A stretch of 36,314 nucleotides of DNA from an uncultured Pseudomonadota bacterium (GTDB lineage Bacteria > Pseudomonadota > Alphaproteobacteria > RF32 > CAG-239), in assembly GCA_949286215.1 (NCBI GenBank), contig CASDYX010000026.1, positions 1-36,314 on the forward strand, given 5' to 3'. A program made the translations under genes and the position numbers. Below the pieces are notes generated by a model that was not told the DNA's origin, made no database searches, and saw nothing but the letters and a program-made list of their open reading frames with translations. Positions 24,594 to 32,939 of the stretch are shown here, piece after piece; the first letter of the stretch is position 1, and every line of letters starts with the position of its first letter.

Positions 24594-26351
24594 GTGAAAC
24601 CCTTTCCCAAAAGTCCGATAGCTTACTTGTGGCTCTATGCCATGAAAAACAAAAAAATATTTTTACCTCTGGCTATTTGTGGAATTTTATCTGTTGTTTT
24701 AGAAAAAATGTCGCCTTATTTGTTTTCGCAAATGGTGGCGCTTTTCGGTGAAGAAAGTAAGTTTGCAGATATTGAAAATAAAATTTGGTTCTTGTTGACG
24801 GGTATGGTTTTGGCAACGGTTTTTGCCAAGGTTCTATCAAATATTTTTCATTATTTGAGTGCAGTGCGCTTTCGGGCAACTGTTTACAAGCAAATGAGTT
24901 TGGATTGCTTTCGCTATATCAATGGTCATTCAGTATCTTACTTTGCCGATAATATGGCAGGCTCCTTGGCGCAAAAGAGTGAGCAATTAGCCGGCAATGC
25001 CAGCTTTTATAGTGCCTTGTTTTATTATTTGTCAGATATTGTGCAACTGATTGTGATTTTTGTGATGTTAATGAGTGTCAACATCATGTTTGCTTGCGCG
25101 TTTATGGGTTTCCTTTTGCTCTCAATTTTGGTTTTGTTTAGAATAGGAAAACTATCAATTAATTTGCGCTCTGCTATGGTTGAGGCCAAAAACAAAGTCA
25201 GCGGCCAAATGATAGACACGCTGCAAAACAACTTTTTTGTGCGTGTCTTTAATGGCTTTGATTATGAGAAAAAACGCTTACATAAAGAGCTCTTGTCTGA
25301 AAGCAAAATCACCAACAAATCGGTCAATGTTGAGGCTCTGCAGTCGCAAGGCGAAAAACTATATTTTCAAATCATTTATATCTTGTTTTTGTTTTATGGC
25401 TTTTATTTGTGGAAAATCGGGCAAATTAAAGCCGCCGATATGGTCTTGATTTTTTTGCTTTTGCAAAATGTCTCAGATACTGTCTCATATTTAATTCATA
25501 GGGGAATTATTTACAGCGGCGTTTTTGCCGAAATGCGCACCAACTTAATTCCGTTTTCGCAACCTCATGAAATTGAAGACGCTGTGAACGCATCCCCCTT
25601 GCAAGTCAAACAAGGCAATATTGAATTTCGCCATGTAAACTTTGGATACCATAAGAACAGATTATTGTTTAAGAATTTTAATCTGACGATACCTGCAGGG
25701 CAAAAGGTCGGTATAGTAGGGGCATCAGGCGGCGGAAAGTCAAGCTTAATAAACTTGCTGCAACGCTTTTTTGATGTTTCATCAGGTGAGATTTTAATTG
25801 ATGGGCAAAACATCAAAGCTGTGACGCAAGACAGCCTACATCAAGCCATCTCTTATGTGCCGCAAACCTCATCTTTGCTAGAGCGTTCCATTGCCGAAAA
25901 CATTGCTTATGGCAGAGTAGGAGCTACTCTGACAGAGGTAAAAAAGGCCGCCAAAGACGCTTATGCCGCCGAGTTTATTGAGGCTTTGCCCAACGGCTAT
26001 AAAACTTTGCTCAATGCTCAAAATCAGCTCTCCGGCGGACAAATGCAACGCCTGTCAATCGCACGAGCTTTATTGAAAGATGCACCGATATTGGTTTTAG
26101 ATGAAGCAACTTCGGCACTTGATAGTGAGTCTGAATTTTATATTCAAAAAGCCATAGAAAAAATGTTGCAAGGCAAAACCGTGATAGCAGTGGCTCACCG
26201 CTTGTCCACACTCAAAAATATGGATAGAATAATAGTGCTGGAAAAAGGCAAAATTGCCGAGGACGGAACGTTAGAAGAACTCTTGAACTGTAAAGGAAAA
26301 TTTTATCAGTATTGGACCCTTCAAAAATTAGAAGGAGCAAAACATGAATAA
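24594..26351 (+). CDS. ABC exporter, fused permease/ATPase (half 1)
   Basis: 585 aa. A type-IV ABC exporter half: six membrane helices over residues about 22-310, then a nucleotide-binding domain. Walker A is GASGGGKSS (Gly376-Ser384), the Q-loop is VPQTSSLLERS, the signature LSGGQMQRLSIARALL, Walker B ILVLDEATSALD and the switch His in VAHRLST. All catalytic residues are canonical. GTG start with ribosome binding site AAGGAG. The next gene starts inside its last codons (8-base overlap), so the two proteins probably form a heterodimer, of the MdlA/MdlB or MsbA-like kind. The substrate is unknown. Confidence 0.93.
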   Translation: MKPFPKSPIAYLWLYAMKNKKIFLPLAICGILSVVLEKMSPYLFSQMVALFGEESKFADIENKIWFLLTGMVLATVFAKVLSNIFHYLSAVRFRATVYKQMSLDCFRYINGHSVSYFADNMAGSLAQKSEQLAGNASFYSALFYYLSDIVQLIVIFVMLMSVNIMFACAFMGFLLLSILVLFRIGKLSINLRSAMVEAKNKVSGQMIDTLQNNFFVRVFNGFDYEKKRLHKELLSESKITNKSVNVEALQSQGEKLYFQIIYILFLFYGFYLWKIGQIKAADMVLIFLLLQNVSDTVSYLIHRGIIYSGVFAEMRTNLIPFSQPHEIEDAVNASPLQVKQGNIEFRHVNFGYHKNRLLFKNFNLTIPAGQKVGIVGASGGGKSSLINLLQRFFDVSSGEILIDGQNIKAVTQDSLHQAISYVPQTSSLLERSIAENIAYGRVGATLTEVKKAAKDAYAAEFIEALPNGYKTLLNAQNQLSGGQMQRLSIARALLKDAPILVLDEATSALDSESEFYIQKAIEKMLQGKTVIAVAHRLSTLKNMDRIIVLEKGKIAEDGTLEELLNCKGKFYQYWTLQKLEGAKHE

Positions 26352-28089
26352 GCACCTTGTCTTAGATTTCATCAAAAAATATTATGCGCATGTAAAATGG
26401 AACTTTGCAGCAATACTTCTCATCTTACCGATTACGGCTTTGTTTACACAGTTTGTGCCTTGGAATATCAGTAAGATTATCAACTTAATCAACGCCAATC
26501 AGGTTTCAGAAGAAGTCTGGCAACAACTCCTCACCATGTTGCTAACCTTAAGCCTGATGCTCATAGCCTCGACTTTGCTGACACTTTGGGTAATGTATGT
26601 TTTGCAAAGCAAAATCTTTGCTCCACTTGGCATAAATATCCGCCAAGATTTATTCTTGCAAGCACTCGGACAACACAAAATTTTTTGGAGCAAAAACACC
26701 CCCGGAGAAGTTTGTTCCAAAATTGAAAACTCTCGCCGAAGCATTGCCGCATTTAGCTCTCTTGGTGATTTTTTGCTGAGCTTTTATACCTCTTGTTGCA
26801 CCCTAATCATCATGCTGGTATTAATTGCTCAAATTTATCCTCTCTTGGCCATAATTTATTTTTGTTCTGCAATCGTGTTGTTGGTTATTTTTCATAAAGT
26901 GTCACGCAATACTTTTAAGGCTTCGGCCCAGCAAGAAAATATGACCAATAAAATCTTTGGCCGTATTGTGAATATGATAAGCAATTACTTTGTCTTAAAA
27001 ATTTTTTCGAGCCTTAATCGTGAGGTTCAAAGGCTGGAAAAAGACTATAATATCGTAAGCAAATCAATATTCAAAGAGGCTTGGGTCAAAACCAAAAATC
27101 ATTTGATATTGGATGCCTCATTACTCTTGTTTGAATGCTTGATGATAATTTATCCGGTTGTCCTCTGGGCAAAAGGGGACATTCAAGCCGGAGATATTGT
27201 CTATGTCCTGAGTTCGGTTATGTCTTTGGGCGGCATGTTAGGAAATTTGGCCGGAATTTGGATGGGCAACCGCTCTCAGCTCTACAAATTACAAAATAAT
27301 CTGAAAATGCTCTCCGAAACACCTGAAATCACAGATACCGCAAACGCCAAAAAACTAAAAATTAAGGACGGTTTAATAGAATTTAAGCACCTGAACTTTG
27401 GTTATCGCAACGGTGGTCAAGTATTTGAAGATTTTAATTTGAAAATCAATGCCGGTGAAAAAGTCGGAATTGTCGGCATGTCAGGCGGCGGAAAAACGAC
27501 CTTGCTGCATATTTTGCAAAGACTGGTCGATACACCTGCAAATCAAGTTTTTATTGATGGACAAGATATTGCCCAAGTAACCCAAGCAAGCCTGCACCAA
27601 GCCATCTCGTTTATTCCGCAAAACACATCTTTGTTCCACCGAACTTTAGCTGAAAATTTATCTTACGGAAAGTTCAACGCCGCCCATAAGCAAATCATTG
27701 ATGCTGCACAAAAATCTTACGTCGCCGAATTTGCCGATGACTTACCGCAAGGCTACCAAACTTATGTCGGCGATAAAGGTATAAAACTCTCAGGCGGACA
27801 AAGACAGCGTGTCGGCATTGCAAGAGCCATTCTAAAAGACAGTTCAATTTTGTTGCTCGATGAGGCGACTTCCGCACTCGATAGTAAGTCTGAAAAATAC
27901 ATTCAGCAATCTCTGCAAAAAATTATGAAAGGCAAAACCGTAATTGCTGTGGCACACCGCTTGTCCACACTCAAAAATATGGATAGAATAGTCGTGATTG
28001 AAAATGGCAAAATCATTGAAGAGGGAAGCCCCAAACAATTACTCAAGAACCAAGGAAAATACGCCAAACTCTGGAACTTGCAATCCTAA
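26344..28089 (+). CDS. ABC exporter, fused permease/ATPase (half 2)
   Basis: 581 aa, partner of the preceding half and overlapping it by 8 bases. Membrane region about residues 15-300; Walker A GMSGGGKTT, Q-loop IPQNTSLFHRT, signature LSGGQRQRVGIARAIL, Walker B ILLLDEATSALD, VAHRLST. Both halves have canonical catalytic sites, unlike heterodimers with one degenerate site. A 36-base stretch around the H-loop (27955-27990) is identical to 26196-26231 in the first gene, which suggests a recent duplication or gene conversion. It ends 3 bases from the convergent tag gene. Confidence 0.93.
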   Translation: MNKHLVLDFIKKYYAHVKWNFAAILLILPITALFTQFVPWNISKIINLINANQVSEEVWQQLLTMLLTLSLMLIASTLLTLWVMYVLQSKIFAPLGINIRQDLFLQALGQHKIFWSKNTPGEVCSKIENSRRSIAAFSSLGDFLLSFYTSCCTLIIMLVLIAQIYPLLAIIYFCSAIVLLVIFHKVSRNTFKASAQQENMTNKIFGRIVNMISNYFVLKIFSSLNREVQRLEKDYNIVSKSIFKEAWVKTKNHLILDASLLLFECLMIIYPVVLWAKGDIQAGDIVYVLSSVMSLGGMLGNLAGIWMGNRSQLYKLQNNLKMLSETPEITDTANAKKLKIKDGLIEFKHLNFGYRNGGQVFEDFNLKINAGEKVGIVGMSGGGKTTLLHILQRLVDTPANQVFIDGQDIAQVTQASLHQAISFIPQNTSLFHRTLAENLSYGKFNAAHKQIIDAAQKSYVAEFADDLPQGYQTYVGDKGIKLSGGQRQRVGIARAILKDSSILLLDEATSALDSKSEKYIQQSLQKIMKGKTVIAVAHRLSTLKNMDRIVVIENGKIIEEGSPKQLLKNQGKYAKLWNLQS

Positions 28090-28092
28090 AAC

Positions 28093-28638
28093 TCAAGCAC
28101 AAAAACAATCTCTCGTGTGCCCGTTGATAATGCCGACCGCCTGCAGATAAGAATAAATTGTCGTACTGCCGACAAAGCGCATACCGCGTTTTTTGAGGTC
28201 TTTAGAAATTCTATCCGAAAGAGGCGAGGTCGTATGCATCATACAATCTTCATGAATAATTTGTTGCTTGCTAAATCCCCAAATATAGGCGCTGAAACTG
28301 CTATATTCTTGCTGAATTTGTTTGAAAACAAGACTGTTTTTAATGCTGGCTTCAATCTTTTGGCGGTTGCGAATTATCTTTGGATTTTGAAGAAGCTCGT
28401 TAATTTTCTTGTCATCAAACTTTATGACTTTTTCAATGTCAAAGCCCTCATAAGCAATTCTGAAATCTTCTCTTTTATTGAGCACACATTGCCAAGAAAG
28501 TCCGGCCTGAAAACACTCTAAAATCAGCAATTCATAGAGAGTTGCATCATCATATACGGGCTTTCCCCATTCTTCATCATGGTATTTAACATATAAGGGA
28601 TTATTCAAATTCACCCAAGGACAACGAACAATAGCCAT
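28093..28638 (-). CDS. tag: DNA-3-methyladenine glycosylase I
   Basis: 181 aa. Removes 3-methyladenine from alkylated DNA. The Tag zinc-snap ligands are in place: Cys6 (VRCPW), His20 (KYHDEEWG), His174 and Cys178 (GHTRDCFC). DEEWGKPVYDD, ECFQAGLSWQ and RFVGSTTIYSYLQAVG are family signatures. It starts 8 bases after the nitroreductase stop and is probably cotranscribed with it. Confidence 0.95.
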   Translation of the reverse strand: MAIVRCPWVNLNNPLYVKYHDEEWGKPVYDDATLYELLILECFQAGLSWQCVLNKREDFRIAYEGFDIEKVIKFDDKKINELLQNPKIIRNRQKIEASIKNSLVFKQIQQEYSSFSAYIWGFSKQQIIHEDCMMHTTSPLSDRISKDLKKRGMRFVGSTTIYSYLQAVGIINGHTRDCFCA

Positions 28639-28646
28639 TTCAAAAC

Positions 28647-29189
28647 CTACTCAAATAAATGTACAACTTCGCTCAAATCTTTACGGGGCGGCTGTGGAAT
28701 ATCTTGAACATTGCGATAGCCAAGCGCAATAACCGCACCGACTTCCTCGTTATTGGCAATTGCTAAAACTTGGCGAAGTTGCGCCGCATCTCGCAAGCCC
28801 AAAACAATGCTATCTATTCCCATATCAGTGGCTTTGAGGAGCAAGAGGGCATTTTGCAAACCAAGGTCGTAAGCACCCCAGCCATTGCCCAATTCGTTGT
28901 CGGGTGTGCCATCAGATTTGAAGCCGGAAATATTTTTTACAAAAGTGGTAATAATCAAGGCATTAACATTTTGTGTTACAATTTGATTTTGCGGTGCCAA
29001 ACAAGCTCTGACTTGAGAGAGTTTATTAGGCTCCATAACCACATAATAACGTCCGGTTTGAGAATTTTTCCACGAAGGTGCAAGTTGTGCCGCTTTAATC
29101 ATGTCTAAGATTTGTTCTTTAGATACTTTGTGCTCTTGTGCAAAATTTCGCACACTGCGTCTTTTAGCAATAACTTCATCAAAATTCAT
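28647..29189 (-). CDS. Nitroreductase family protein
   Basis: 180 aa, FMN-dependent oxidoreductase family. The FMN phosphate-binding start RRSVRNF, AAQLAPSWKNSQTGRYYVV and GLGLRD-type region (DSIVLGLRDAAQL), with the late ALGY motif (VIALGYRN), are typical. The strong ribosome binding site AGGAGG precedes ATG 29189. First gene of a two-gene unit with tag, which makes a role in stress or detoxification plausible; the actual substrate is unknown. Confidence 0.92.
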   Translation of the reverse strand: MNFDEVIAKRRSVRNFAQEHKVSKEQILDMIKAAQLAPSWKNSQTGRYYVVMEPNKLSQVRACLAPQNQIVTQNVNALIITTFVKNISGFKSDGTPDNELGNGWGAYDLGLQNALLLLKATDMGIDSIVLGLRDAAQLRQVLAIANNEEVGAVIALGYRNVQDIPQPPRKDLSEVVHLFE

Positions 29190-29226
29190 GATTTAAGCCT
29201 CCTGTTGTTATATAAATACTATTTAA

Positions 29227-29499
29227 TTATTTACAACAACAACCAGTGCAAGAGCAAGTATTATTTTTTTGAAACCACATTTCAACTTGTTCTTTTGAGG
29301 GAACTCCGCCGACAAAGGCAATTTGCCCGTCAATAATCACAGCCGGAGTTGACATCACTCCATAAGAGATAATTGAAGCAATATCTTCTATTTTCTCAAT
29401 AGTTCCCGAAAATTCGTTTTCTTTTGCCACTTCTTCAATCACTTGCAAAGTAGCTTTGCATTTAGGGCAGCCCATACCCAGTATTTTAATTTCCTTCAT
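29227..29499 (-). CDS. Small redox-active disulfide protein (thioredoxin-like)
   Basis: 90 aa from the ATG at 29499; the frame extends further upstream, but the ribosome binding site AGGAG (overlapping the permease TAG stop) marks this start. KILGMGCPKC gives a CxxC active site at the N-terminus, followed by VMSTPAVIIDG, the cis-proline motif, as in the TIGR00412 family. The C-terminus is unusually rich in Cys (NTCSCTGCCCK), which suggests metal or metalloid binding. Third gene of the ArsR-permease operon. Confidence 0.9.
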   Translation of the reverse strand: MKEIKILGMGCPKCKATLQVIEEVAKENEFSGTIEKIEDIASIISYGVMSTPAVIIDGQIAFVGGVPSKEQVEMWFQKNNTCSCTGCCCK

Positions 29500-29509
29500 A
29501 AATTTTCTC

Positions 29510-29980
29510 CTATAACAAATTAAGTAAATATCCGGTTGCAATAAAAGCAACCAACAAATAACCGATAAATATCATGAGTAGTTTCAAGCTAAACACTTTC
29601 TTGAGCATCATCATTTCCGGTAAAGAAATTGTGGCAATACTCATAAAAGCAACCAAAGCCGTACCAAAAGGAACACCGGCGGCCAAAAATCCCATAAACA
29701 AAGGGATAGATGAGCAAGAACAAAAGGGCGTCACCACACCTAAAAAGACGGCTAAGAAATAGCCGCTCCAGCGCGATTTTGCCGATAAGTAATCTCTAAC
29801 CCTCTCTGGGCTAAGCTGAGAACGAAACAAAGAGATAATGAAGATTAATAAATATAAAAGAACGAAGATTTTGGTGCTGTCTTCAATAAAAAAGTGCACA
29901 GCAGAACCAAGGTGCGTTTCTTTTGTAAGACCCATTTGCAAAATTGCCCAATCGGCTAAATGCGTAAAAATATCTAGCAT
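29510..29980 (-). CDS. Half-length ArsP/DUF318-type permease
   Basis: 156 aa from ATG 29980, which has a strong GGAGG six bases upstream; the alternative TTG at 29986 is less likely. About four membrane helices are seen, with the family signature GVVTPFCSCSSIPLFMGFLA, containing the paired-Cys motif thought to meet metalloids in the ArsP family. Full ArsP/DUF318 proteins are about twice as long; this is one half, with an intact beginning and end, so it may act as a homodimer rather than be a broken gene. Start overlaps the ArsR stop by 7 bases. Confidence 0.85.
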   Translation of the reverse strand: MLDIFTHLADWAILQMGLTKETHLGSAVHFFIEDSTKIFVLLYLLIFIISLFRSQLSPERVRDYLSAKSRWSGYFLAVFLGVVTPFCSCSSIPLFMGFLAAGVPFGTALVAFMSIATISLPEMMMLKKVFSLKLLMIFIGYLLVAFIATGYLLNLL

Positions 29981-30279
29981 TGACAACCTCCGTCACAACA
30001 ATCTGTTAGCAAGAATTTGGTAATTTCTTTAATCAAACAACAATTGGGCTTATAAAATATTTGTTTTCCTTGTTTTTCTGAAGAACATAACCCGACATTG
30101 CTCATTAAGCTCAAATGAAAGGATAGGGTATTACGAGGGAACTCATTCATTAAAGCCGAAATTTCGGTTGGTGTAATACCATCTTTGCTATGTTCAACGA
30201 GAATTCTAAAAATCTGCAAACGAGTTTCATTGCTTAAAGCAGCAAACACGGCCGCGATATCTGTTAATTTATTTGTCAT
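29974..30279 (-). CDS. ArsR/SmtB family transcriptional regulator
   Basis: 101 aa. The winged-helix region with FAALSNETRLQIFRILVEH and NTLSFHLSLMSNVGLCSSEKQGKQIFY is typical. The C-terminus carries six cysteines in TDCCDGGCQC-like context, a likely sensory metalloid-binding tail. It precedes a permease and a small redox protein on one transcript and probably represses its own operon through the palindrome at 30296-30323. Inducer unknown; arsenical or another thiophile is inference. Confidence 0.93.
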   Translation of the reverse strand: MTNKLTDIAAVFAALSNETRLQIFRILVEHSKDGITPTEISALMNEFPRNTLSFHLSLMSNVGLCSSEKQGKQIFYKPNCCLIKEITKFLLTDCCDGGCQC

Positions 30280-30295
30280 TGTTTCTCACTTTTTT

Positions 30296-30340
30296 ATTTC
30301 TACAATTCTAGAAATATAGAAATAAAAATGTAAAAGTCAA
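30296..30340 (-). promoter_or_regulatory. Promoter and candidate ArsR operator
   Basis: On the minus strand, TTGACT (30335-30340), 16-base spacer, TATATT (30313-30318). An inverted repeat ATTTCTA...TAGAAAT (30296-30302 and 30317-30323), with the palindrome TTCTAGAA at its centre (30306-30313), overlaps the -10. A bound repressor would therefore block the promoter. Confidence 0.6.
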
Positions 30341-30360
30341 GAACTGCTGAATGTATCCAC

Positions 30361-30391
30361 AAAAAAACTCCTCTTAAGAAAGAGGAGTTTT
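30361..30391 (-). terminator. Intrinsic terminator of the 30397-31749 gene
   Basis: AAAACTCCTCTT / AAGAGGAGTTTT with a 4-base loop; on the minus strand a T run follows. Confidence 0.85.
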
Positions 30392-30396
30392 AAGTG

Positions 30397-31749
30397 CTAC
30401 AAACTTAAAGATTTAAGATTTTTAAGGTGTTGTTGCTGCAAAGCCACGTTCGCACTATCAAAATTGCTTGTTTGAATAGATGGACTATCTGGTTTAACAC
30501 CGGTTCCGTTATCCTTTGCTTTCAAAACCAAACGATTAATGAGTTCGGGGTTTTCTTTTCCGCCGTTCAGCAGATTTTGGATGATTTTGTTTTCAGCTGA
30601 ATTCGGGCGAATAAGGTTATACATTGTGAAAGCATGCGCATATTTTTTAGTGTTTGTGCCATTGTCAAATTTAATTTTACCATCCTCAGCCAAAGCATCA
30701 ATTTTGTCATACAGGCTTTGGACTTTTTCTTTTGACTTGAGGTGAATTTCCAAAGATGTATCAAAATAATCTCCGGTAATTTGTGTTTTCGAAGAGGACA
30801 AACTATTGCTTTCTTCTGTTTTATTCTCAGTCACGGCCATTTTTTGCGCTTCTTTTACAAAGTCTGCCGTCTTAGCTTGGGAAATATTCGCCGTATCTGC
30901 CATAGGGGTTTGATTTTTTTGTGTGTTAATTCCGAAATTTTGATAAGGATAAGGTGAAGGATTATCCGACATTTTGTATAATTTATTTCCTAATAAGCCG
31001 AGTAAAGCAAAAGAAGCAACAGCAATTTTAGGTTCATGTCTGTAAAAAAATACTTTGATATTATGTCTGACATTATCCAAAGTTTTCAAAACTTTATCTT
31101 TAGCTTTTTTCATAAAGGAGAAAAAACTATTTCTTTTTTCAGGTTTGGCATCAGGTAAGGAAGAGCTTTTAGAAATATTATTTTTTTGTTGAATAACAAC
31201 GTTCTTATGACGAAGATTAAAGACATCTATAAATTCTTTGTTAGCATCAATTGCCTGTTTAGAGGATTTAATCTCTGCATATTGCAACAAAGCAAAACTT
31301 TGGAGTTGTTGGGTCAATCTTGCCTTAAATTTTAAAGAAGCAGATTGGTCTTGATTGACGGTTTTTTGAGCTACTAGTAATGCTTCAGGAGACAGAGCTC
31401 TTGCCATTTTTTTATTGTTAAGTGTAAAGGCAACAAAATTAATATCTTTTAATTTATTTAATGTGGATTGTCGGAGTTCAATTTTTTGTAAAATCTTTTT
31501 AAGTAAAGCCTCAGCTTTATGTTTGGCTTCTCCGTGAGAGGTGTTTTGCAAAGCATAAGCCAAATCTTCCACCAAAGACAAATCTGAGTAGGTAACCTCA
31601 GCTTCGTCCTCTAAAAAATTGTTTAATAAATTTTGTGTTTGTTGTACAAAAACCAGATCTTGTTCATGAAGTTTTGATATACCTAACAAACTTCTTTGAC
31701 CGCCCAAAATCATTTCAAGCGTTGTTTTATTAACGTAATATTTTGACAA
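30397..31749 (-). CDS. Hypothetical protein, 450 aa, TTG start
   Basis: Unknown family. The likely start is the TTG at 31749, with GGAGG five bases upstream. The open frame extends to a TTG at 31779, but that codon precedes the predicted transcription start. The N-terminal half is helical, Lys/Gln-rich and coiled-coil-like (to about residue 195). A basic segment (SFMKKAKDKVLK) and a short hydrophobic stretch (about 240-255, IAVASFALLGLLG) follow. A Ser/Asn/Thr-rich linker and a compact C-terminal domain (LKSKEKVQSLYDKIDALAED) end the protein. It may be membrane-associated by one helix. Confidence 0.75.
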   Translation of the reverse strand: MSKYYVNKTTLEMILGGQRSLLGISKLHEQDLVFVQQTQNLLNNFLEDEAEVTYSDLSLVEDLAYALQNTSHGEAKHKAEALLKKILQKIELRQSTLNKLKDINFVAFTLNNKKMARALSPEALLVAQKTVNQDQSASLKFKARLTQQLQSFALLQYAEIKSSKQAIDANKEFIDVFNLRHKNVVIQQKNNISKSSSLPDAKPEKRNSFFSFMKKAKDKVLKTLDNVRHNIKVFFYRHEPKIAVASFALLGLLGNKLYKMSDNPSPYPYQNFGINTQKNQTPMADTANISQAKTADFVKEAQKMAVTENKTEESNSLSSSKTQITGDYFDTSLEIHLKSKEKVQSLYDKIDALAEDGKIKFDNGTNTKKYAHAFTMYNLIRPNSAENKIIQNLLNGGKENPELINRLVLKAKDNGTGVKPDSPSIQTSNFDSANVALQQQHLKNLKSLSL

Positions 31750-31780
31750 TTTCTCCTCCGATAAGTTTTGAATTTTCAAT

Positions 31781-31809
31781 AAAATAACTTATTTCGGAAA
31801 ATTTGTCAA
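31781..31809 (-). promoter_or_regulatory. Predicted sigma70-type promoter
   Basis: Minus strand: TTGACA (31804-31809), 17-base spacer, TATTTT (31781-31786). Transcription would start near 31774, which excludes the upstream TTG as the start of the 450-aa protein. Confidence 0.65.
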
Positions 31810-31894
31810 TACTTGTGTCTAAATTTCACAAGAGAAAGACATTTGATTTAAATAATTTTTATGCTAAGAGTTATGCAAACAAAAAGGAATAAAA

Positions 31895-32326
31895 ATGGTT
31901 GAGTATGGATATTTAAGTTTGTTGGGTATTTCCTTTGGTGCAGCCACAATATTACCCTTGAGTTCGGAAGTTGTGTTTATTGGAATGTTGGCGGCAGGTT
32001 TTAATCCTTATTGGTGCTTGCTTTGGGCATCAGTAGGCAATACTTTGGGCGGTCTTACCAATTATTACTTTGGTTATTTAGGCAAAGAAGATTGGCTCAC
32101 CAAAATCTGCAAGCTCTCTCCGCAAAAAGTACAAAAGGTTAAAGATTGGGTACGAGTTAAAGGGGCTCTGACGGCATTTTTCAGCTTTTTACCGGGAATA
32201 GGGGATTTAATACCTTTTTTATTAGGTTATATGCGAGCCAATGTCCACGTCGTGTGGGTGTCCATGTGTATAGGAAAGCTCTTCAGATACATTTTGCTGA
32301 TGACCGGAACGTTAGCTCTAATCTAA
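31895..32326 (+). CDS. YqaA family membrane protein (SNARE-associated/DedA-related)
   Basis: 143 aa with about four membrane segments. ISFGAATILPLSSEVVFIGM, ASVGNTLGGLTNYYFGYLG and FFSFLPGIGDLIPFLLGYMR are family signatures of the small YqaA branch of the DedA superfamily, inner-membrane proteins whose wider family is linked to lipid scrambling and envelope integrity. The ribosome binding site is AAGGAA. It stands alone, with a terminator shared with the convergent deaminase gene. Confidence 0.88.
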   Translation: MVEYGYLSLLGISFGAATILPLSSEVVFIGMLAAGFNPYWCLLWASVGNTLGGLTNYYFGYLGKEDWLTKICKLSPQKVQKVKDWVRVKGALTAFFSFLPGIGDLIPFLLGYMRANVHVVWVSMCIGKLFRYILLMTGTLALI

Positions 32327-32352
32327 AAAAAGCCGAAGTAAATTCGGCTTTA
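32325..32352. terminator. Bidirectional intrinsic terminator
   Basis: AAAGCCGAA / TTCGGCTTT with a 5-base loop lies between the converging 31895-32326 and 32358-32810 genes; A and T runs flank it on the two sides. Confidence 0.8.
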
Positions 32353-32357
32353 GTATT

Positions 32358-32810
32358 TTAATATTCAATTCTGTCAGGCTTATTTTTCCACTTTTGCATC
32401 ACTTGAGCTGCTTCTTTTAAATCCAAGCGGTGCAAGGTGAGAGGGTCATCATCATAAAACACGCGGTCGCGAAAACCGATATTTTCGGCATCATATCTAT
32501 CAGCGGCATAATAAACTTCGGTAATGTTAGCCCATTTGCAAGCATTCAGACACATCGGGCAGGGTTCGCAAGAGGTATAAAGAATGCACCCGCTCAAGTC
32601 AAAAGTCCCGAGGTTTTTGCAAGCATTACGAATAGCATTAACTTCCCCATGTGCGGTCGGATCATTATCAAGAGCAACGGTGTTGTGACCAGTGCCAACG
32701 ATTTCACCTTCTTTATTCACAATGACACAACCGAAAGGAGAACTTCCCTTATCGACGGAATCATTGCTAAGCTCTATGGCTTTTTTCATATTTTCCAAAT
32801 GATTAATCAT
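32358..32810 (-). CDS. Guanine-deaminase-like nucleoside deaminase
   Basis: 150 aa of the cytidine/deoxycytidylate deaminase superfamily, zinc-dependent. The zinc and proton-shuttle site is AHGEVNAI with TSCEPCPMC, and the segment VYYAADRYDAENIGFRD matches Bacillus-type guanine deaminase (GuaD) more than the tRNA deaminase TadA. The HGE in place of the usual HAE is a small variation next to the catalytic Glu. Ribosome binding site GAGGAG. Its substrate could also be another purine. Confidence 0.87.
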   Translation of the reverse strand: MINHLENMKKAIELSNDSVDKGSSPFGCVIVNKEGEIVGTGHNTVALDNDPTAHGEVNAIRNACKNLGTFDLSGCILYTSCEPCPMCLNACKWANITEVYYAADRYDAENIGFRDRVFYDDDPLTLHRLDLKEAAQVMQKWKNKPDRIEY

Positions 32811-32876
32811 ATCAAAATCTCCTCAAACGTCGTTATAATAGAGCATAAGTATTAAAATTCAAGGTATATTTTTCTC

Positions 32877-32904
32877 TTGCTTTTACAAAAAAGAGTGGTA
32901 TGAC
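32877..32904 (+). promoter_or_regulatory. Possible promoter of the repeat-protein gene
   Basis: TTGCTT (32877-32882), 16-base spacer, TATGAC (32899-32904), followed by an A/T/C-rich leader to the ATG at 32940 with no Shine-Dalgarno sequence. Confidence 0.4.
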
Positions 32905-32939
32905 TACGACTAATTCACCAATTATTACATTTAAGCATT

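Noticed and set aside
32430..32855. 141-codon plus-strand frame opposite the deaminase gene
   Set aside because: Antisense shadow of a well-supported zinc deaminase with no start signal of its own.
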